Assembly (NCBI RefSeq): GCF_027172205.1
Contig: NC_070604.1
Location: forward strand, 106,723,851 to 106,787,850
DNA length: 64,000 nucleotides
Direction of reading: 5' to 3'
Origin: Podarcis raffonei
Taxonomy: Eukaryota; Chordata; Lepidosauria; Squamata; Lacertidae
Shown here piece by piece: positions 47,201-56,678 of this stretch. Within the stretch, counting starts at the first letter, position 1; each line of letters opens with the position of its first letter. The position numbers were made by a program, and so were the translations under genes. The notes under the pieces are model-generated. The model did not search any database and was not told the origin of the DNA. It saw only the letters and a program-made list of their open reading frames with translations.

Positions 47201-50200
47201 ACAGGGATGCCTTCAGATGCCTTCTAAAAGTGGTGTAGTTCTTTATCCCCTTGACATCTGATGGGAGGGCATTCCACAGGGTGGGTGCCACTGCCGAGAA
47301 GGCCCTTTGCCTGGTTCCCTGTGACTTCACTTCTCACAGTGAACGAACAGCCAGAAGACCCTTGGAGCAGTGGCGAAGCTGCATGCTCCGCTACTGGGGG
47401 TGGAGAGCAGGTGGGGGCGTGGCGTGCCGCCTGTGCGGACGTGCCCGGCGCATGGGGGAGCGTGTCGGGGGGGCTGCAATGGCACCCTACTGGAATAGTG
47501 GTGCCGGGGGCAGTCTGCTCCCTCCGCACTCCCGTTCCTCAGCCAGTGCCTTGGAGGTGGACCTCAGTGTCCAGCTGAATGGTTTGACCACTCTGAGAAT
47601 TGTAATTCTGTGAGGGTGAAATATACTCGGAGTCAAGAGTGGATTTCATGCTCTTTATTCAGCTCATAGTGGTGAGGAGGAATGGAAGTTCCCTCAGAAT
47701 GTCTGCTTTATATACATTATTTACACAATGGGCCCCACATGATTGGCTAATTCCAGGATTCTCCTGTAGGCCAATCAGGTTGTGGATTCACTTCCACCTG
47801 GAGCTGGATTGGGTGGCTCCTGTGGACCAATCAGACTGCTGCATTTTGGATCCTATTCAACTCAGTACATAACAGAGGACAAAAGGGTCTCAGCACCCTT
47901 AAGAATTACAGGTCCCAGAATCCTTTTGGAGGAGCACTATTACTGTTTACAGTGGCATCATGGTGATCTAAATGGATGTTGTGAATGGGACCGCTGCGGA
48001 CAATGGCAACTGGCATTCTCCTAATTCCCACTGCTCACTTGATTCTTGGCCAAAGGTTGCAAACCTTGGGCTAGAGGCCAACGCATCCCCATCAGAGCTC
48101 TCTATCCAGCCCTCCTGCCTCTTCACAGGCGACACCCCCTTTTAACCCCATCCACTTTTCCTGTGCTTTTGCCCTGCTAGGATGTCTCCTTGAACTCTGG
48201 TCATGCCTCTTGGTTGCATGGAAGAGTTTGGATTTGATATCCCGCTTTCTCACTACCTGAAGGAGTCTCAAAGCGGCTAACATTCTCCTTTCCCTTCCTC
48301 CCCCACAACAAACACTCTGTGAGGTGAGTGGGGCTGAGAGACTTCAAAGAAGTGTAACTGGACCAAGGTCACCCAGCAGCTGCATGTGGAGGAGCGGAGA
48401 AGCGAACCCGGTTCACCAGATTACGAGACTACCGCTCTTAACCACTACACCACACTGGCTCCCATGGATGGAATTGTGCATAGAAACCAACTTACCATAC
48501 AGAAGTAGATTTCATTGCTTTGCACCTATTGGCTCTGGCCCCCCCACCACTGCCATGTGGCCTCTACAACATTGCCCAGATGGGGAATACGGCCCTTGGT
48601 CTGAAAAGCAGCTCCCCACCCTGTTCTAGAGTCACATCTGGCTGTCTGTCTAGCGCACTGTGCCATAATCTCTTTAGAAATGTCTGTCTTCTCGAACACA
48701 ATGGAGAGTGGCAGGTCTCTGGCCTTCGCAGCCGCTTGGTCGGCCAGCGGCTCAATGGCTCATTAGCATTTTGCACAATGAGGAAGGAATTCACTTAAAC
48801 AAACAGCGCTGTCAATGTACAGGGGCCTAAGCACCCTATGGAGGAGCGTGTGAAAATGTAAACCACACAGACCAGGGCCAAGAATTTTTGCATCGAGTTA
48901 ACTGAGAGAGACAAAGTCAGGAAAATGGATGCAAATCTCCCGCACTATGATACACACTAATTTAATCCAATGTTTGAGATGGCAATCTCTCCATTAAATG
49001 GCAGTGTGTGGTGAAGAACCAATGTTAACAGGAAATAAAAATCAGCTAGCCATAACAATCCATTTATTTGCTGTTATTTACCTGACCCTTGGATTTCCTC
49101 ATATAGTTTAAGGTGGCTTACAAATATAGTAAGACATAGCGCAATAAAAACCAGCAACATCTCTAAAAAGGAGCAATAAAAGGCAGCTCCCATGATCAGG
49201 GTCTGGCTCATGGGAATTGTAGTCCAAAGGATCTTGAGGAGCACCAGTTTGGGGAAGGCTGAAGGAGAAGAATTCCATGTGCTACAAACATTTTTAAATA
49301 TTCTAAAATGCTAAACAGGGGTTCTAAGGCAGTAGTCCGCAACCTTGGATTGCCAGCTGTTTTCAGACTACAATTCCCATCATCCATGACCACTGGTCTT
49401 GCTAGCTAGGGCTGATGGGAGTTGTAGTAAAAAAAACCAGCTGGAGATCCAAGGTTGTGAAACACTGTAAGGGACAGAAACCAAGGAAGGAAAGGGTTTT
49501 CTGGCATGGAGATGATTGCTGGTGGGATTTTTGCTGGTGGGATTTTTGTGTGTGAGGCTGCTATAAAAGACACAGGAGCAAGGCTAGAGGCCAGTTTCTA
49601 TGGCTTATTGTAGTTAATTTCATTCCCCAATTGCATTTCAGTAAGCAAAATACAAGGAAGGCACACTTTAGGGATAAGTGCAGGTTCAATTCAGAAGAAA
49701 TTTCTGTTCAACCCAGAATGTTCATACTTGAAGCTTCAAAATAAAGAAACCTTTTTGGAGAGTCAAAAGACAGCTAGTATGTTTAAAGAAATAGTATAAA
49801 GAATATGCAATTTACTGTGCATTAATAATATCTTGCATCGCTCAGGATTCCAGCAAAAGCAATTCTAACAGTCGTAATAAAATTAGTCAAGAGATTTCAA
49901 ATGGGATGGGTTAGCCATCTCTTTTCTGCATCACTTTTCCAGAATCACTGATGGGCTGCAGTGGCTACACGGCAGATATGCTATTTGTCTGCATCATATC
50001 TTTTTGAATTCCTGCCTGTATTGTATCCCTTCGAAGCTGTCACACACCCTTTTAAAGTACAGTTCTGCGTTCAGGTCTCCCTACAGCTAAGAGGCAATTG
50101 CTGTTATAGAGGTCCCCCAACCAACATGCTGCATCTGGTCCCTTAGTCTGGTCTCAGATTGGCCTTTCCCAATGTCCCTAGTCCCCATCTGTGGTACAGT

Positions 50201-53200
50201 ATTCTAGCCAGAGGTGGGAATCCTCTGGCCCGCAGGTCTAATTACACCAGGCACAAGTTCTTACTCGACCCATGAGGCCATTTCCCCCTAAACCACGCCC
50301 ACTTTATGTCATATGTGCTGGCTGGGGCTGATGGGAGTTGTAGTCCAGAGAATCTGGAGGGAACCAGATTAGAGCAGGAAAGCTCTAAAGCACCCATAAG
50401 TAGAATCATAGTTTGCAGAGACCTTGGAGTTTAAATTCTCAGCAAAAGTTGAATTTGCTGCAGAATTCTGGATGGAACCACATTGTGACTCTTGAGTTTG
50501 GAAAATGAGTGAAATTTATTGAAGGAAATATTTACTTTACTGAATTTATATCCCACCTTTTTCTCCAAGGGGGTTCAAGGTTCTCCCAATCTTCATTTAA
50601 TTCCCACAAAAACTACATGAAGTAGGTTAAACTGAGAGGCAGTGACTGGCCCAAGGTCACCCAGAGAGGTTTGTGACCAGGTGGGGATTTGAACCCTGGT
50701 CTCCCAGGTCCTAGTCTGACACTCTAACCACTGCACCATGTTGGCTTTTGATAGGAAGGATCCTAGTTCTATCTAAGATGCACAATGCTTGGTCTTCCAT
50801 CTCAGTGGAAAAGAGCTTCAAGTATGTCTGCTGTCATGGCATGGGTAGGGTTGCCATATGTCAGCTTGGAGGGGGGGGGAGCTGAACAACAGCAGCCCAA
50901 AGAGAATTAATACAGTGGTACCTCAGGTTAAGAACTTAATTCATTCTGGAGGTCCGTTCTTAACCTGAAACTGTTCTTAACCTGAGGTACCACTTTAGCT
51001 AATGGGGCCTCCCGCTGCTGCCACACCACTGCTGCATGATTTCTGTTCTCATCCTGAGGCAAAGTTCTTAACCCGAGGTACTATTTCTGGGTTAGCGGAG
51101 TCTGTAACCTGAAGCGTCTGTAACCCGAGGTGCCACTGTACTGAAGGAAGAGCAAAAGGTGAGCATAAATAAGCTCGGAGAGTTGTCTCTATGCCTCTCA
51201 TGCAGGTACACCAGCCTACAGTGTAAGCAGAGTTGCACCCTGAGACTTCCAACCACGTCTTCCCTCCATGGTTTGACATTTCTATCACACTTCTCTTGCC
51301 TTCTTACAGCTACAGGCAAGCACAGTAACAATGGCTGTTCAGGAATATAAAATGCGTGTGTTATGCCAAATGCCTGCTCATCATCAACAGAACTGACTTC
51401 TGCCCAGTAAACAATTTTTTTTAATAGAGGTAATTATGTATGAGTTTCTTGTTTGCCAATCTGGATAAACCTCACGTTGGTCCCCGCAAAAAAGCACATA
51501 AGATTAATTACTGTGTTTGTGCCAGTCGATTTCTCAGATGTTGTCATCTGTTTCCTAGTAATAAATTGCCTATTAAAAGATTTGACATATGCTTGGATCT
51601 GCAGCCTCATACACAATGAACAACAGTCGCGTGGATTTAGAGCAATCGGCAATAATTTGGGCACAACAAATCCATTCTGTGAAACAGCTTTTCTCTTTTT
51701 CTCTTTTTGCATTGCAAAGAAAGCCTCCATTGGCATCAATGGCAGTTTACCCTGAAATGCAAATATCAGTTTGGGAAAGCATTCAACTCTCACACACCCC
51801 TTCACCCCCATCCCTGCAAGTAGTCCTAAGGCTGATCAGCTTCCCCATGGATTCTATTTCCATTCTACAAAAATATGCATGTTCAGTGCATTCAAATTCA
51901 CTTCTAGTTTGGCCCTAACCCTGCACATCAATGATGAGTAACACCTGAGGATAAATGCTAAAGTGATAGTCTTCTAATCATATGTGGTGTTTGCACGTTC
52001 GTTTAGAGCCTATCTGTACAGGGGGGAAGAAAGGGTTAAAAATGTAGACCAATAGGAAAGCTGGAGGCGGAGCCTACATGTGTATAAAAGGGCTTAGCCC
52101 GAGGTTTGTTAGAGTTGTTGGTGGGTAGTTGGTTGGTTTTAGTGGGTTGGCTGGTTGGGAAAGGCAGTTGGACAAGCAGTTGGCAGGCAGTTGGTAATAG
52201 AGAGACTGTTAGGGCAGTGGGTTCTTGCGTGAGGGGAGGTAGAAGAGATAGAGAGAGGAAAATAAGACTAAGAAAGCAAAGAGTAACGATGTTTGGAATG
52301 CTGTAAAAGTTTGTTTGTGTCTGAAATAAAACACACTCCTCTTTATTAACTTGAGAACCAGACTGAGACTGAAGTGATTTTACCGGGGAGGACCTGGTTG
52401 GTGGCAGTGGATTAGTGGTGTACAGGTTAATAGTCCGTGAGACGACCGGGGGCTCTGTACGAACACCACACCATATAATGTGCAAGAAGGATTAGGATAC
52501 TGTGACTCTCCAGGTGTAATTATACCCAAGCTCCCATCAGCCTCAACCTGCATAGCCAATGATAAGGGATTATGGAAGCCGTAGTCCACAAGAGCCAGCA
52601 CCGTGGTGTAGTGGTTGGACTAGGACCCAGGAGACCAAGGTTCAATTCAGTCATGTAGCTCACTGGATAACCCTGGGCCAGTCACTTCCTCTGAGCCTAA
52701 CCTACCTCAGGGTTGTTTGAAGATAAAATTGGGAACGGGGAGAACCATGTATGCCACTTTGAGTTTCTCCGAGGGAAGGTGGGATACAAATTCAACCATC
52801 TTCAGCATCTGTGGCTACTCCTGAAACAGCTGTGTTTGATAATCTGAAGGTGAGTGTTTATGCCCGAGCCAAGGGAATAAAAAAGTGAATTACCTGTGCA
52901 CTCAGGAACATCTCCTGTCCAGCTGCCGTTTGGCTGACACACTCGAGAACTGGAGCCGACGAGTCGGAATCCAGGATCGCAGGTGAAATGAACTTCATGG
53001 TCCACCATGTTCTTGGTGCCAAATCTTTTGCCATTCAGTGGGGCATCCAGGGCAGGGCAGAACACTGTGAGTTGGGTACACAAAAATAATAAAAGACGTG
53101 GTTAGCAGTGGGCTCGTAATCTGGTGAACCGGGTTCGTTTCCCCGCTCCTCTACATGCAGCTGCTGGGTGACCTTGGGCTAGTCACACTTCTCTGAAATC

Positions 53201-56171
53201 TCTCAGCCCCACTCACCTCACAGAGTGTTTGTTGTGGGGGAGGAAAGGAAAGGAGAATGTTAGCTGCTTTGAGATTCCTTAGGGTAGAGATAAAGCGGGA
53301 TATCAAATCCAAACTCTTCTTCTTCTTAGAGGAAAGAGGGCAAAAGCATCACCATCACAGAATCATGCTGGGATGCAGGGGTGTGGTTAGGGGCTGACTC
53401 AGGGGGCCAAGACCCATGTCTTTTACAATGGGCCCTGGATCTTGCACCGTCCCAGCATTTTACACCCATAAGGTAAAGGTAAAGGGACCCCTGACCATTA
53501 GGTCCAGTCGTGACCGACTCTGGGGTTGCGCGCGGTACCTATTTATCTACTTGCACTTTGAGGTGCTTTCGAACTGCTAGGTTGGCAGCAGCAGGGACCG
53601 AGCAATGGGAGCTCACCCCGTCGCAGGGATTCAAACCACCGACCTTCTGATCGGCAAGTCCTAGGCTCTGTGGTTTAACCCACAGCGCCACCCGTGTCCC
53701 TTTTACACCCATAGTTTTTTTTTTAAATGTTACTTGTTTTGTTCGAAGACTTTCCTACCTCTATATCCAAGAGAGACTAACAAATGTCATTTAATAATGG
53801 ATGAGCAGTATATAGGGGTCATATGACACAAGGAGCCAATCGGGGTCTATCTGGTCCTATAACGCTGCTGGCTATGCCCTGGGTTCTCCGTCTGAGCAAT
53901 GTTGCTCCTGCTCTTGCACTGCCATCACTTTAGGCTTGTTGTTTTAATTACCAGCTGGTGGGTCAGGGGTGGTTTTCATGACTGTGTTTTGCAGAGTCGT
54001 CAGCCGGTGTTTCATGACACGGAGCCCCTCGGCAAATCTCGTTTCCTGCCCCTTTAGAAATTGCTGCATTTGGCGGATGGCAGTCAGAAGCTGCTGCTTG
54101 TTCATGCAGTTCTGTGGGAAACACAAAGACTTTAAACAGCTGGATCAGGCCTTTAAATGTGCCTTTATATGTACGGCGTTAAACATGATGGTTGAGTACA
54201 ATTAGAAAGCCATTTCCCCCAATGTCTTTGTTAGGAGTGCGTGCAGGAGCCGGGCCCTGTGACCAGTAGGGCTTCGCAGGACTGGGACCTTCCTAAGTTT
54301 GTTCTGGAGAGGCAAGGCACGGTGGCACAGGTGAGGCCACTTGGTAACTCACTGCACCTGGTGGCAAGAGCCGGGAAAGGATATAAGGTCAGCATTTCCC
54401 TTCGGCTCTTTGCCACAGCAACACATTTCCTGCCTTGCTGTGTTTGGCTCCTTGCTTCCTGATCCTCGGACCCCAGCTCCTTGGCTCCTTGACTCCTTGC
54501 TTCTCGACCCTCAGTCTGATTGGTCCGCAGGAGCCACCCAATCCAACTCCAGGTGGAAGTGAATCCGCAGCCTGATTGGCCTACAGGAGAATCCTGGAAT
54601 TAGCCAATCATGTGGGGCCCATTGTGAAAATAATGTATATAAAGCAGACATTTCGGGGGAACTTCCATTCCTCCTCACTACTATGAGCTGAATAAAGAGC
54701 ATGAAATCCACACTCGACTCTGAGTATATTTCAGCAAGTTTATCACTATCTGTCCATCTATCGCAAATAGGGATGCACAAACCTGCCATTTTCAGTTTCT
54801 TTTGATTTCTCATTTTCCCAGGCTTAAGTTCAGTTTGCCTATTTCTGTATCAATTTGAATAAAAAAGTCAACACGAAAATCAGCATGCATTTCCATGCAG
54901 GTTAAGCCTAATATATGCATCTCTTTTTCTTTCTTTTGCAATTCTGCCTATTATACATATGTTTGCAAGCAAATCCATAGGTTAATATAGGTTTTTCCCC
55001 CTGTGCACTCTTCTTGGTTTGAAAACTGCATCGTGAAATCCAGAGAAGTGCAAGTTTTGAAATATAGCTGGGTTTGCAGGGCGGCTAGCATTAAAATCAG
55101 GCAAGGTCAAAGTAAAATGCGAACTGAGCAAAATTCTTCTTATTGCTGATCGCACATGCTCAGACACACCTACACAAATGCTGCTTCACCAGGATCAAAA
55201 GTCAGCACTAAGTACTGGGACAGGAGCCAGTCAAAAAGGAATGACTGCAGACACAATAAACCTGACATTTCCTTACAATTTGAATGAACAAGAATTTAAT
55301 TGCCATGTTTTATATGAAGCATGTTCTTGGGGTTTGGGGAGTGAACAAGTTTTCTCTTGCCCAAGACTCTTATCATATGTAGCATGCAGCAAGCATTTAA
55401 AAAAAAAGTCATACTGGATACCTTTATAATAAGCTCTTTGTTAAAGAGTTATTTTTAACCTGAACTGCTGCGCTACAGTTAAGCATAATAAACTTCATCA
55501 CTGTGCAGCTCGCTCAGCCCATGTTGATATTCCTGCAAAGTGACTTGAGCTCACAAGCTCTGCAATCACTTGACTGCGCTGGTTTATTCAGGCATTAACG
55601 GAGGAACAGGTTGAGTTTCTTTCCTAACCCAGCAAGAGGGTTGCAGTTGCATTATTAGCAGGGATACAGGGCAAGAAATGTAAGAATTTTCAGAGGCAGA
55701 TAATTTGCAAAAGTCATTACATGCCCTATACTTCTGGAGCTGCATTCTTCACCTCGAACAGTGTCGAGGAATTCAAGAATTAAGTGATGGGAAGGCTATA
55801 TTTTTAGTCTTCAAATTTCTCCTGATGAAGATTTGCATATTAGTCTGGACTGATGGTGCTTATTTGGCCTTGGACTGGCCTTGTTTCCTGCGTGTCTTTT
55901 CTGATTTACGCAAAATATGAACCACACCTCTTGTCTGTTGGCATGAAGTTGAAAATTAGAGGATGTGTATCGAAGGGCATTAGCAACCATCATTTTACTT
56001 ACCTGTTGCCTTTGCGGAAAGAGACACATGAAGCTGTGGAGGGGGAGCTAAAATAAAGTCCAGCCTTTTAAGCAAAAGTTAGCAATAAAAAATAAATAAA
56101 TAACCCCACCATTCGTTTTACTGTCAAGGGAAACTTTTCCTTCCTTCCTTCCTTCCTTCCTTCCTTCCTTC

Positions 56172-56218
<47 letters not shown>

Positions 56219-56345
56219 GCATTGCATTTATATCCCCTCCAAGATTTTATAGATGTTAAAGATAGATAGATGATAGATAGATAGATAGATAGATGATACA
56301 GATGATAGATAGATGATAGATAGATGATACAGATGATAGATAGAT

Positions 56346-56381
<36 letters not shown>

Positions 56382-56469
56382 CCGCAGATAGATGATAGAT
56401 AGATAGATGATAGATAAATAGATAGATAGATTAGATAGACAGATGATAGATAGATAGAGATAGATAGAT

Positions 56470-56512
<43 letters not shown>

Positions 56513-56678
56513 GGTAGATAGATACTGTAGATAGATATAGATGATAGATAGATGAAATGTTATCCAGACCTAACCAGTTGTTGTTTGGGAGAATGGGGCT
56601 TACCTGGGATGCTCGAGATTCCTGACATGATGTTAGGCACAAGAAGAGAAAGAGGCTGTATTGCAATCCAGAAGGCAT
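37506..56678 (-). CDS. FBLN7: FBLN7 (fibulin-7), complete eight-exon gene
   Basis: Fibulin-7 is a secreted extracellular-matrix glycoprotein known to bind fibronectin, heparin and integrins in tooth, cartilage and other tissues. Coding exons, 5' to 3': 56604-56678, 53952-54111, 52894-53064, 45133-45258, 44538-44675, 42428-42565, 41060-41198, 37506-37878. They total 1320 nt, giving 439 residues, the length I recall for the human protein. Order: signal peptide (1-24), a helical, probably coiled-coil segment (about 28-70), a sushi/CCP domain (79-136), an EGF-like domain (137-177), a partial EGF-like linker (178-223), two calcium-binding EGF domains (224-269 and 270-315) and the fibulin C-terminal domain (316-439). 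All introns are GT-AG, and exons 3 to 6 have symmetric phase 1-1, as expected of shuffled domain modules. I saw no stop or frameshift. Introns are loaded with transposon relics. No convincing polyadenylation signal was found below 37505. Confidence 0.95.
38004..38671. mobile_element. Tigger/pogo-like MITE split by an L2-like LINE
   Basis: Left part 38004-38177 (CAGTGGTACCTTGGG) and right part 38623-38671 (ends GAGGTACTACTG), both in the FBLN7 last intron. An L2-like 3' end lies between. Confidence 0.8.
38178..38622 (-). mobile_element. L2-like LINE 3' end nested in a MITE
   Basis: Minus strand encodes FKSLNGLGPVYLKERLHPHC, VVAPALWNTLPSDV and KRHLKAALFREVF. Its 3' tail is a (TTTA)n tract at about 38178-38221 on the plus map. 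Confidence 0.88.
38672..39602. other. FBLN7 intron 7, nothing firmly recognised
   Basis: A CATGTG-rich segment at about 38690-38960 resembles the flavour of the 18955 minisatellite but is not tandem. Rest unique. Confidence 0.4.
39603..39962 (-). mobile_element. tRNA-derived SINE, family A
   Basis: Full-length minus copy in FBLN7 intron 7, inserted in an old repeat motif (ttcaatgggct / cagtgggctta flank). Confidence 0.87.
40697..41050 (+). mobile_element. Probable LTR-like element beside FBLN7 exon 7
   Basis: Contains TATATAAAGAGC at 40813, an ATTAAA signal near 40912 and a downstream U5-like stretch, in the order of an LTR on plus, antisense to FBLN7. A perfect target duplication was not found, so ends are estimates. 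The right end lies within about ten bases of the exon 7 splice donor (41059-41058). Confidence 0.4.
41060..41198 (-). CDS. FBLN7: FBLN7 exon 7: calcium-binding EGF 2
   Basis: 139 nt, acceptor TTACAG, donor GTAAGT. Encodes DIDECALSLHNCTMGTTC, INTGGSFQCVNPECP and SGNISYVKTSP. NCT and NIS are possible N-glycosylation sites. Too cysteine-rich and short to stand as an isolated gene; found by its splice frame. Confidence 0.93.
41552..41640 (+). mobile_element. tRNA-Lys(CUU)-like SINE head
   Basis: About 72 nt match tRNA-Lys: AGTCAGTAGAGC (A box), anticodon loop CTCTTAA, GGTTCAAGCCCC (B box), GTTGGGCA. The 5' acceptor strand is poorly paired and no CCA-type terminus is retained. It continues in AAAATATTCCTTACATT, similar to the start of the CR1-type tail. 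I read it as a SINE, not a working tRNA gene. Confidence 0.6.
41641..42427. other. FBLN7 intron 6, nothing firmly recognised
   Basis: A segment at about 41655-41740 is an inverted pair of the widespread motif aaactacagttccc / actgtagtttac. Rest unique. Confidence 0.45.
42428..42565 (-). CDS. FBLN7: FBLN7 exon 6: calcium-binding EGF 1
   Basis: 138 nt, acceptor TTGCAG, donor GTGACT. The split codon gives DVNEC, the calcium-binding start, followed by CMHTCINIPGSYRCSCPRGY and GKSCE. Confidence 0.95.
42566..43196. other. FBLN7 intron 5, nothing recognised
   Basis: Unique sequence with a short (TA)n near 42669-42680. Confidence 0.5.
43197..43535 (-). mobile_element. L2-like LINE 3' end
   Basis: Tail of GAT and AAT repeats at 43197-43231, then sequence whose minus strand encodes the same C-terminus as at 27990. 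In FBLN7 intron 5. Confidence 0.87.
43536..44537. other. FBLN7 intron 5, nothing recognised
   Basis: Unique sequence with a poly-T run near 44359-44371. Confidence 0.5.
44538..44675 (-). CDS. FBLN7: FBLN7 exon 5: linker with partial EGF-like module
   Basis: 138 nt, acceptor CCTTTAG, donor GTAAGA. Encodes DDPAFSRKPRCAKFDR, QQCSCEAGFHMSG and NSICQ. Only four cysteines, as in human fibulin-7, so it is not a full EGF domain. Confidence 0.93.
44676..45132. other. FBLN7 intron 4
   Basis: Short intron of about 460 bp without recognised repeats. Confidence 0.85.
45133..45258 (-). CDS. FBLN7: FBLN7 exon 4: EGF-like domain
   Basis: 126 nt, acceptor TCCTTAG, donor GTATGT. Encodes IGVCTSHLCQNGGTCVD then YKCFCPQEWTGPNC: six cysteines in the EGF order, without a calcium-binding N-terminal motif. 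Confidence 0.93.
45259..46170. other. FBLN7 intron 3, nothing recognised
   Basis: Unique sequence with a C-run near 45447-45455. Confidence 0.5.
46171..46306 (-). mobile_element. tRNA-Ile-headed SINE with CR1-like tail
   Basis: Minus strand: AGTTGGTTAGAGCATGGCGC then TGATAATGGC (anticodon region of tRNA-Ile type) and the B box GGTTCGATTCC, followed by ATTGCAGGGGTTGGACTAGA and CTTCCAAGTCTATGGATC, which match the CR1 3' end. A chimeric SINE probably mobilised by CR1. Confidence 0.7.
46440..47110 (-). mobile_element. L2/Rex-like LINE, reverse transcriptase C-terminus
   Basis: An open minus frame of 189 codons (46541-47110) encodes FKFLGVYLSEDLTWKINI, QQRLHLLRVLRKNNV, SVLSYCNTVWYAG and LLNEKI, typical of the C-terminal part of a fish/reptile non-LTR reverse transcriptase. 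The 3' UTR carries CTTTATTGTCACTTGTACAA and ends in an ATT-rich tail near 46440. 5'-truncated. The clade (L2 or Rex1) is not certain. Confidence 0.8.
47112..47585 (-). mobile_element. L2-like LINE 3' end with an internal insert
   Basis: Same family as 27990. A GC-rich insert of about 170 bp lies at about 47368-47545 (agcagtggcgaagctgcatg...) between CTTGGAG repeats. In FBLN7 intron 3. Confidence 0.75.
47617..47874 (-). mobile_element. Solo LTR, family X, shortest form
   Basis: 258 bp, TG/CA ends, 5-bp duplication GAGGG / GAGGA (one mismatch). Sense strand is minus, the same as FBLN7, in whose intron 3 it lies. AATAAA at 47654-47659 on minus and a TATATAAAGCAGAC box near 47705. Only a partial CCAAT unit. 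Confidence 0.85.
48217..48466 (-). mobile_element. tRNA-derived SINE, family B
   Basis: Reverse copy of 24224, complete from tail (aagagtttggatttgatatc) to head (accacactggctccc). Confidence 0.88.
48467..49329. other. FBLN7 intron 3, nothing recognised
   Basis: Unique sequence without repeats I can name. Confidence 0.45.
49330..49465. mobile_element. Hairpin (fold-back) DNA element
   Basis: CTACAATTCCCATCATCC and GATGGGAGTTGTAGT form the arms. Same family as 36947. Confidence 0.75.
49466..50504. other. FBLN7 intron 3, nothing firmly recognised
   Basis: Includes a hairpin-arm fragment near 50320-50360. Rest unique. Confidence 0.45.
50505..50752 (-). mobile_element. tRNA-derived SINE, family C
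   Basis: Minus: head GTGCAGTGGTTAGAGTGTCA, B-box region GGGTTCAAATCC-like, body with GGTGACCTTGGGCCAGTCAC, tail towards AAGGTGGGATATAAATTC. Related copy at 52589. Confidence 0.75.
50913..51138. mobile_element. Tigger/pogo-like MITE, well preserved
   Basis: CAGTGGTACCTCAGGTTAAG to CGAGGTGCCACTG, TA on both sides. Inner motif GGTTAAGAAC in inverted pairs. Confidence 0.85.
51139..51982. other. FBLN7 intron 3, nothing recognised
   Basis: Unique AT-rich sequence; open frames on both strands lack known domains. Confidence 0.45.
51983..52470 (+). mobile_element. Solo LTR, family Z, antisense in FBLN7
   Basis: 488 bp. Ends TGTGGTGTT and AACACCACA are a perfect inverted repeat; flanks TCATA (51978-51982) and CCATA (52471-52475) form a 5-bp duplication with one change. 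CCAAT near 52050, TATA-like GTATAAAAGG near 52081 and AATAAAAC near 52325 give plus orientation. Fossil without internal genes. Confidence 0.85.
52589..52803 (+). mobile_element. tRNA-derived SINE, family C
   Basis: GTGGTGTAGTGGTTGGACTA head, CCTGGGCCAGTCACTTCC body and GGTGGGATACAAATTCAACC tail. Lies 90 bp downstream of FBLN7 exon 3. Confidence 0.8.
52894..53064 (-). CDS. FBLN7: FBLN7 exon 3: sushi (CCP) domain
   Basis: 171 nt, acceptor CTCACAG, donor GTAATT. Four cysteines in the CCP pattern: FCPALDAP, HFTCDPGFRLVG, RVCQPNGSWTG, PECT. PNGSW holds a possible N-glycosylation site. Confidence 0.95.
53096..53325 (+). mobile_element. tRNA-derived SINE, family B, head truncated
   Basis: Starts within the head (acgtggttagcagtgggctc) only about 30 bp before the exon 3 acceptor, and ends in CAAACTCTTCTTCTTC. 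Confidence 0.85.
53470..53702 (-). mobile_element. tRNA-derived SINE, family A, internally deleted
   Basis: Tail and head present; about 120 bp of the body are missing at about 53530. Flanked by TTTTACACCCATA on both sides (about 53458 and 53701), the target duplication. Confidence 0.87.
53952..54111 (-). CDS. FBLN7: FBLN7 exon 2: helical / coiled-coil segment
   Basis: 160 nt, acceptor CCACAG, donor GTAATT. Encodes NCMNKQQLLTAIRQ and GQETRFAEGLRVMKHRL, closely matching the human coiled-coil region. Confidence 0.95.
54229..54733 (+). mobile_element. LTR family X 3' part joined to a different LTR-like 5' part
   Basis: 54510-54733 matches family X (GATTGGTCC, TATATAAAGCAGAC, AATAAAGAGCATG, end TATATTTCA). 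Upstream, 54229-54509 begins TGTTAGGAGTGC and has its own GATATAAGG box; it does not match the other family X copies. No matching 5-bp duplication spans the whole. Fossil, in FBLN7 intron 1. Confidence 0.6.
54768..55148 (+). mobile_element. hAT-like non-autonomous element (TAGGG family)
   Basis: Opens TAGGGATGCAC; flanks atcgcaaa (54760-54767) and atcgcaca (55149-55156) form an 8-bp duplication with one mismatch. Right terminal repeat decayed. Confidence 0.65.
55149..56140. other. FBLN7 intron 1, nothing recognised
   Basis: Unique AT-rich sequence without a supportable gene. Confidence 0.5.
56142..56218. repeat. (TTCC)n(TTTC)n microsatellite
   Basis: Pure pyrimidine run on the plus strand, CCTT units followed by TTTC units. 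In FBLN7 intron 1. Confidence 0.95.
56255..56556. repeat. Large (GATA)n microsatellite
   Basis: About 300 bp of GATA units with scattered interruptions (GATACAGATGAT). It ends about 47 bases from the FBLN7 exon 1 splice donor. GATA arrays are common in squamates and are often highly length-variable. Confidence 0.97.
56604..56678 (-). CDS. FBLN7: FBLN7 exon 1: signal peptide
   Basis: 25 codons from ATG at 56678 to CAG, followed by GTAAGC. The peptide has a hydrophobic core YSLFLFLCLTSC and ends RASQ, as the human signal peptide does. No ATG lies upstream in frame before the promoter repeats; the longer open frame lacks an ATG, so this start is preferred. Confidence 0.92.
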
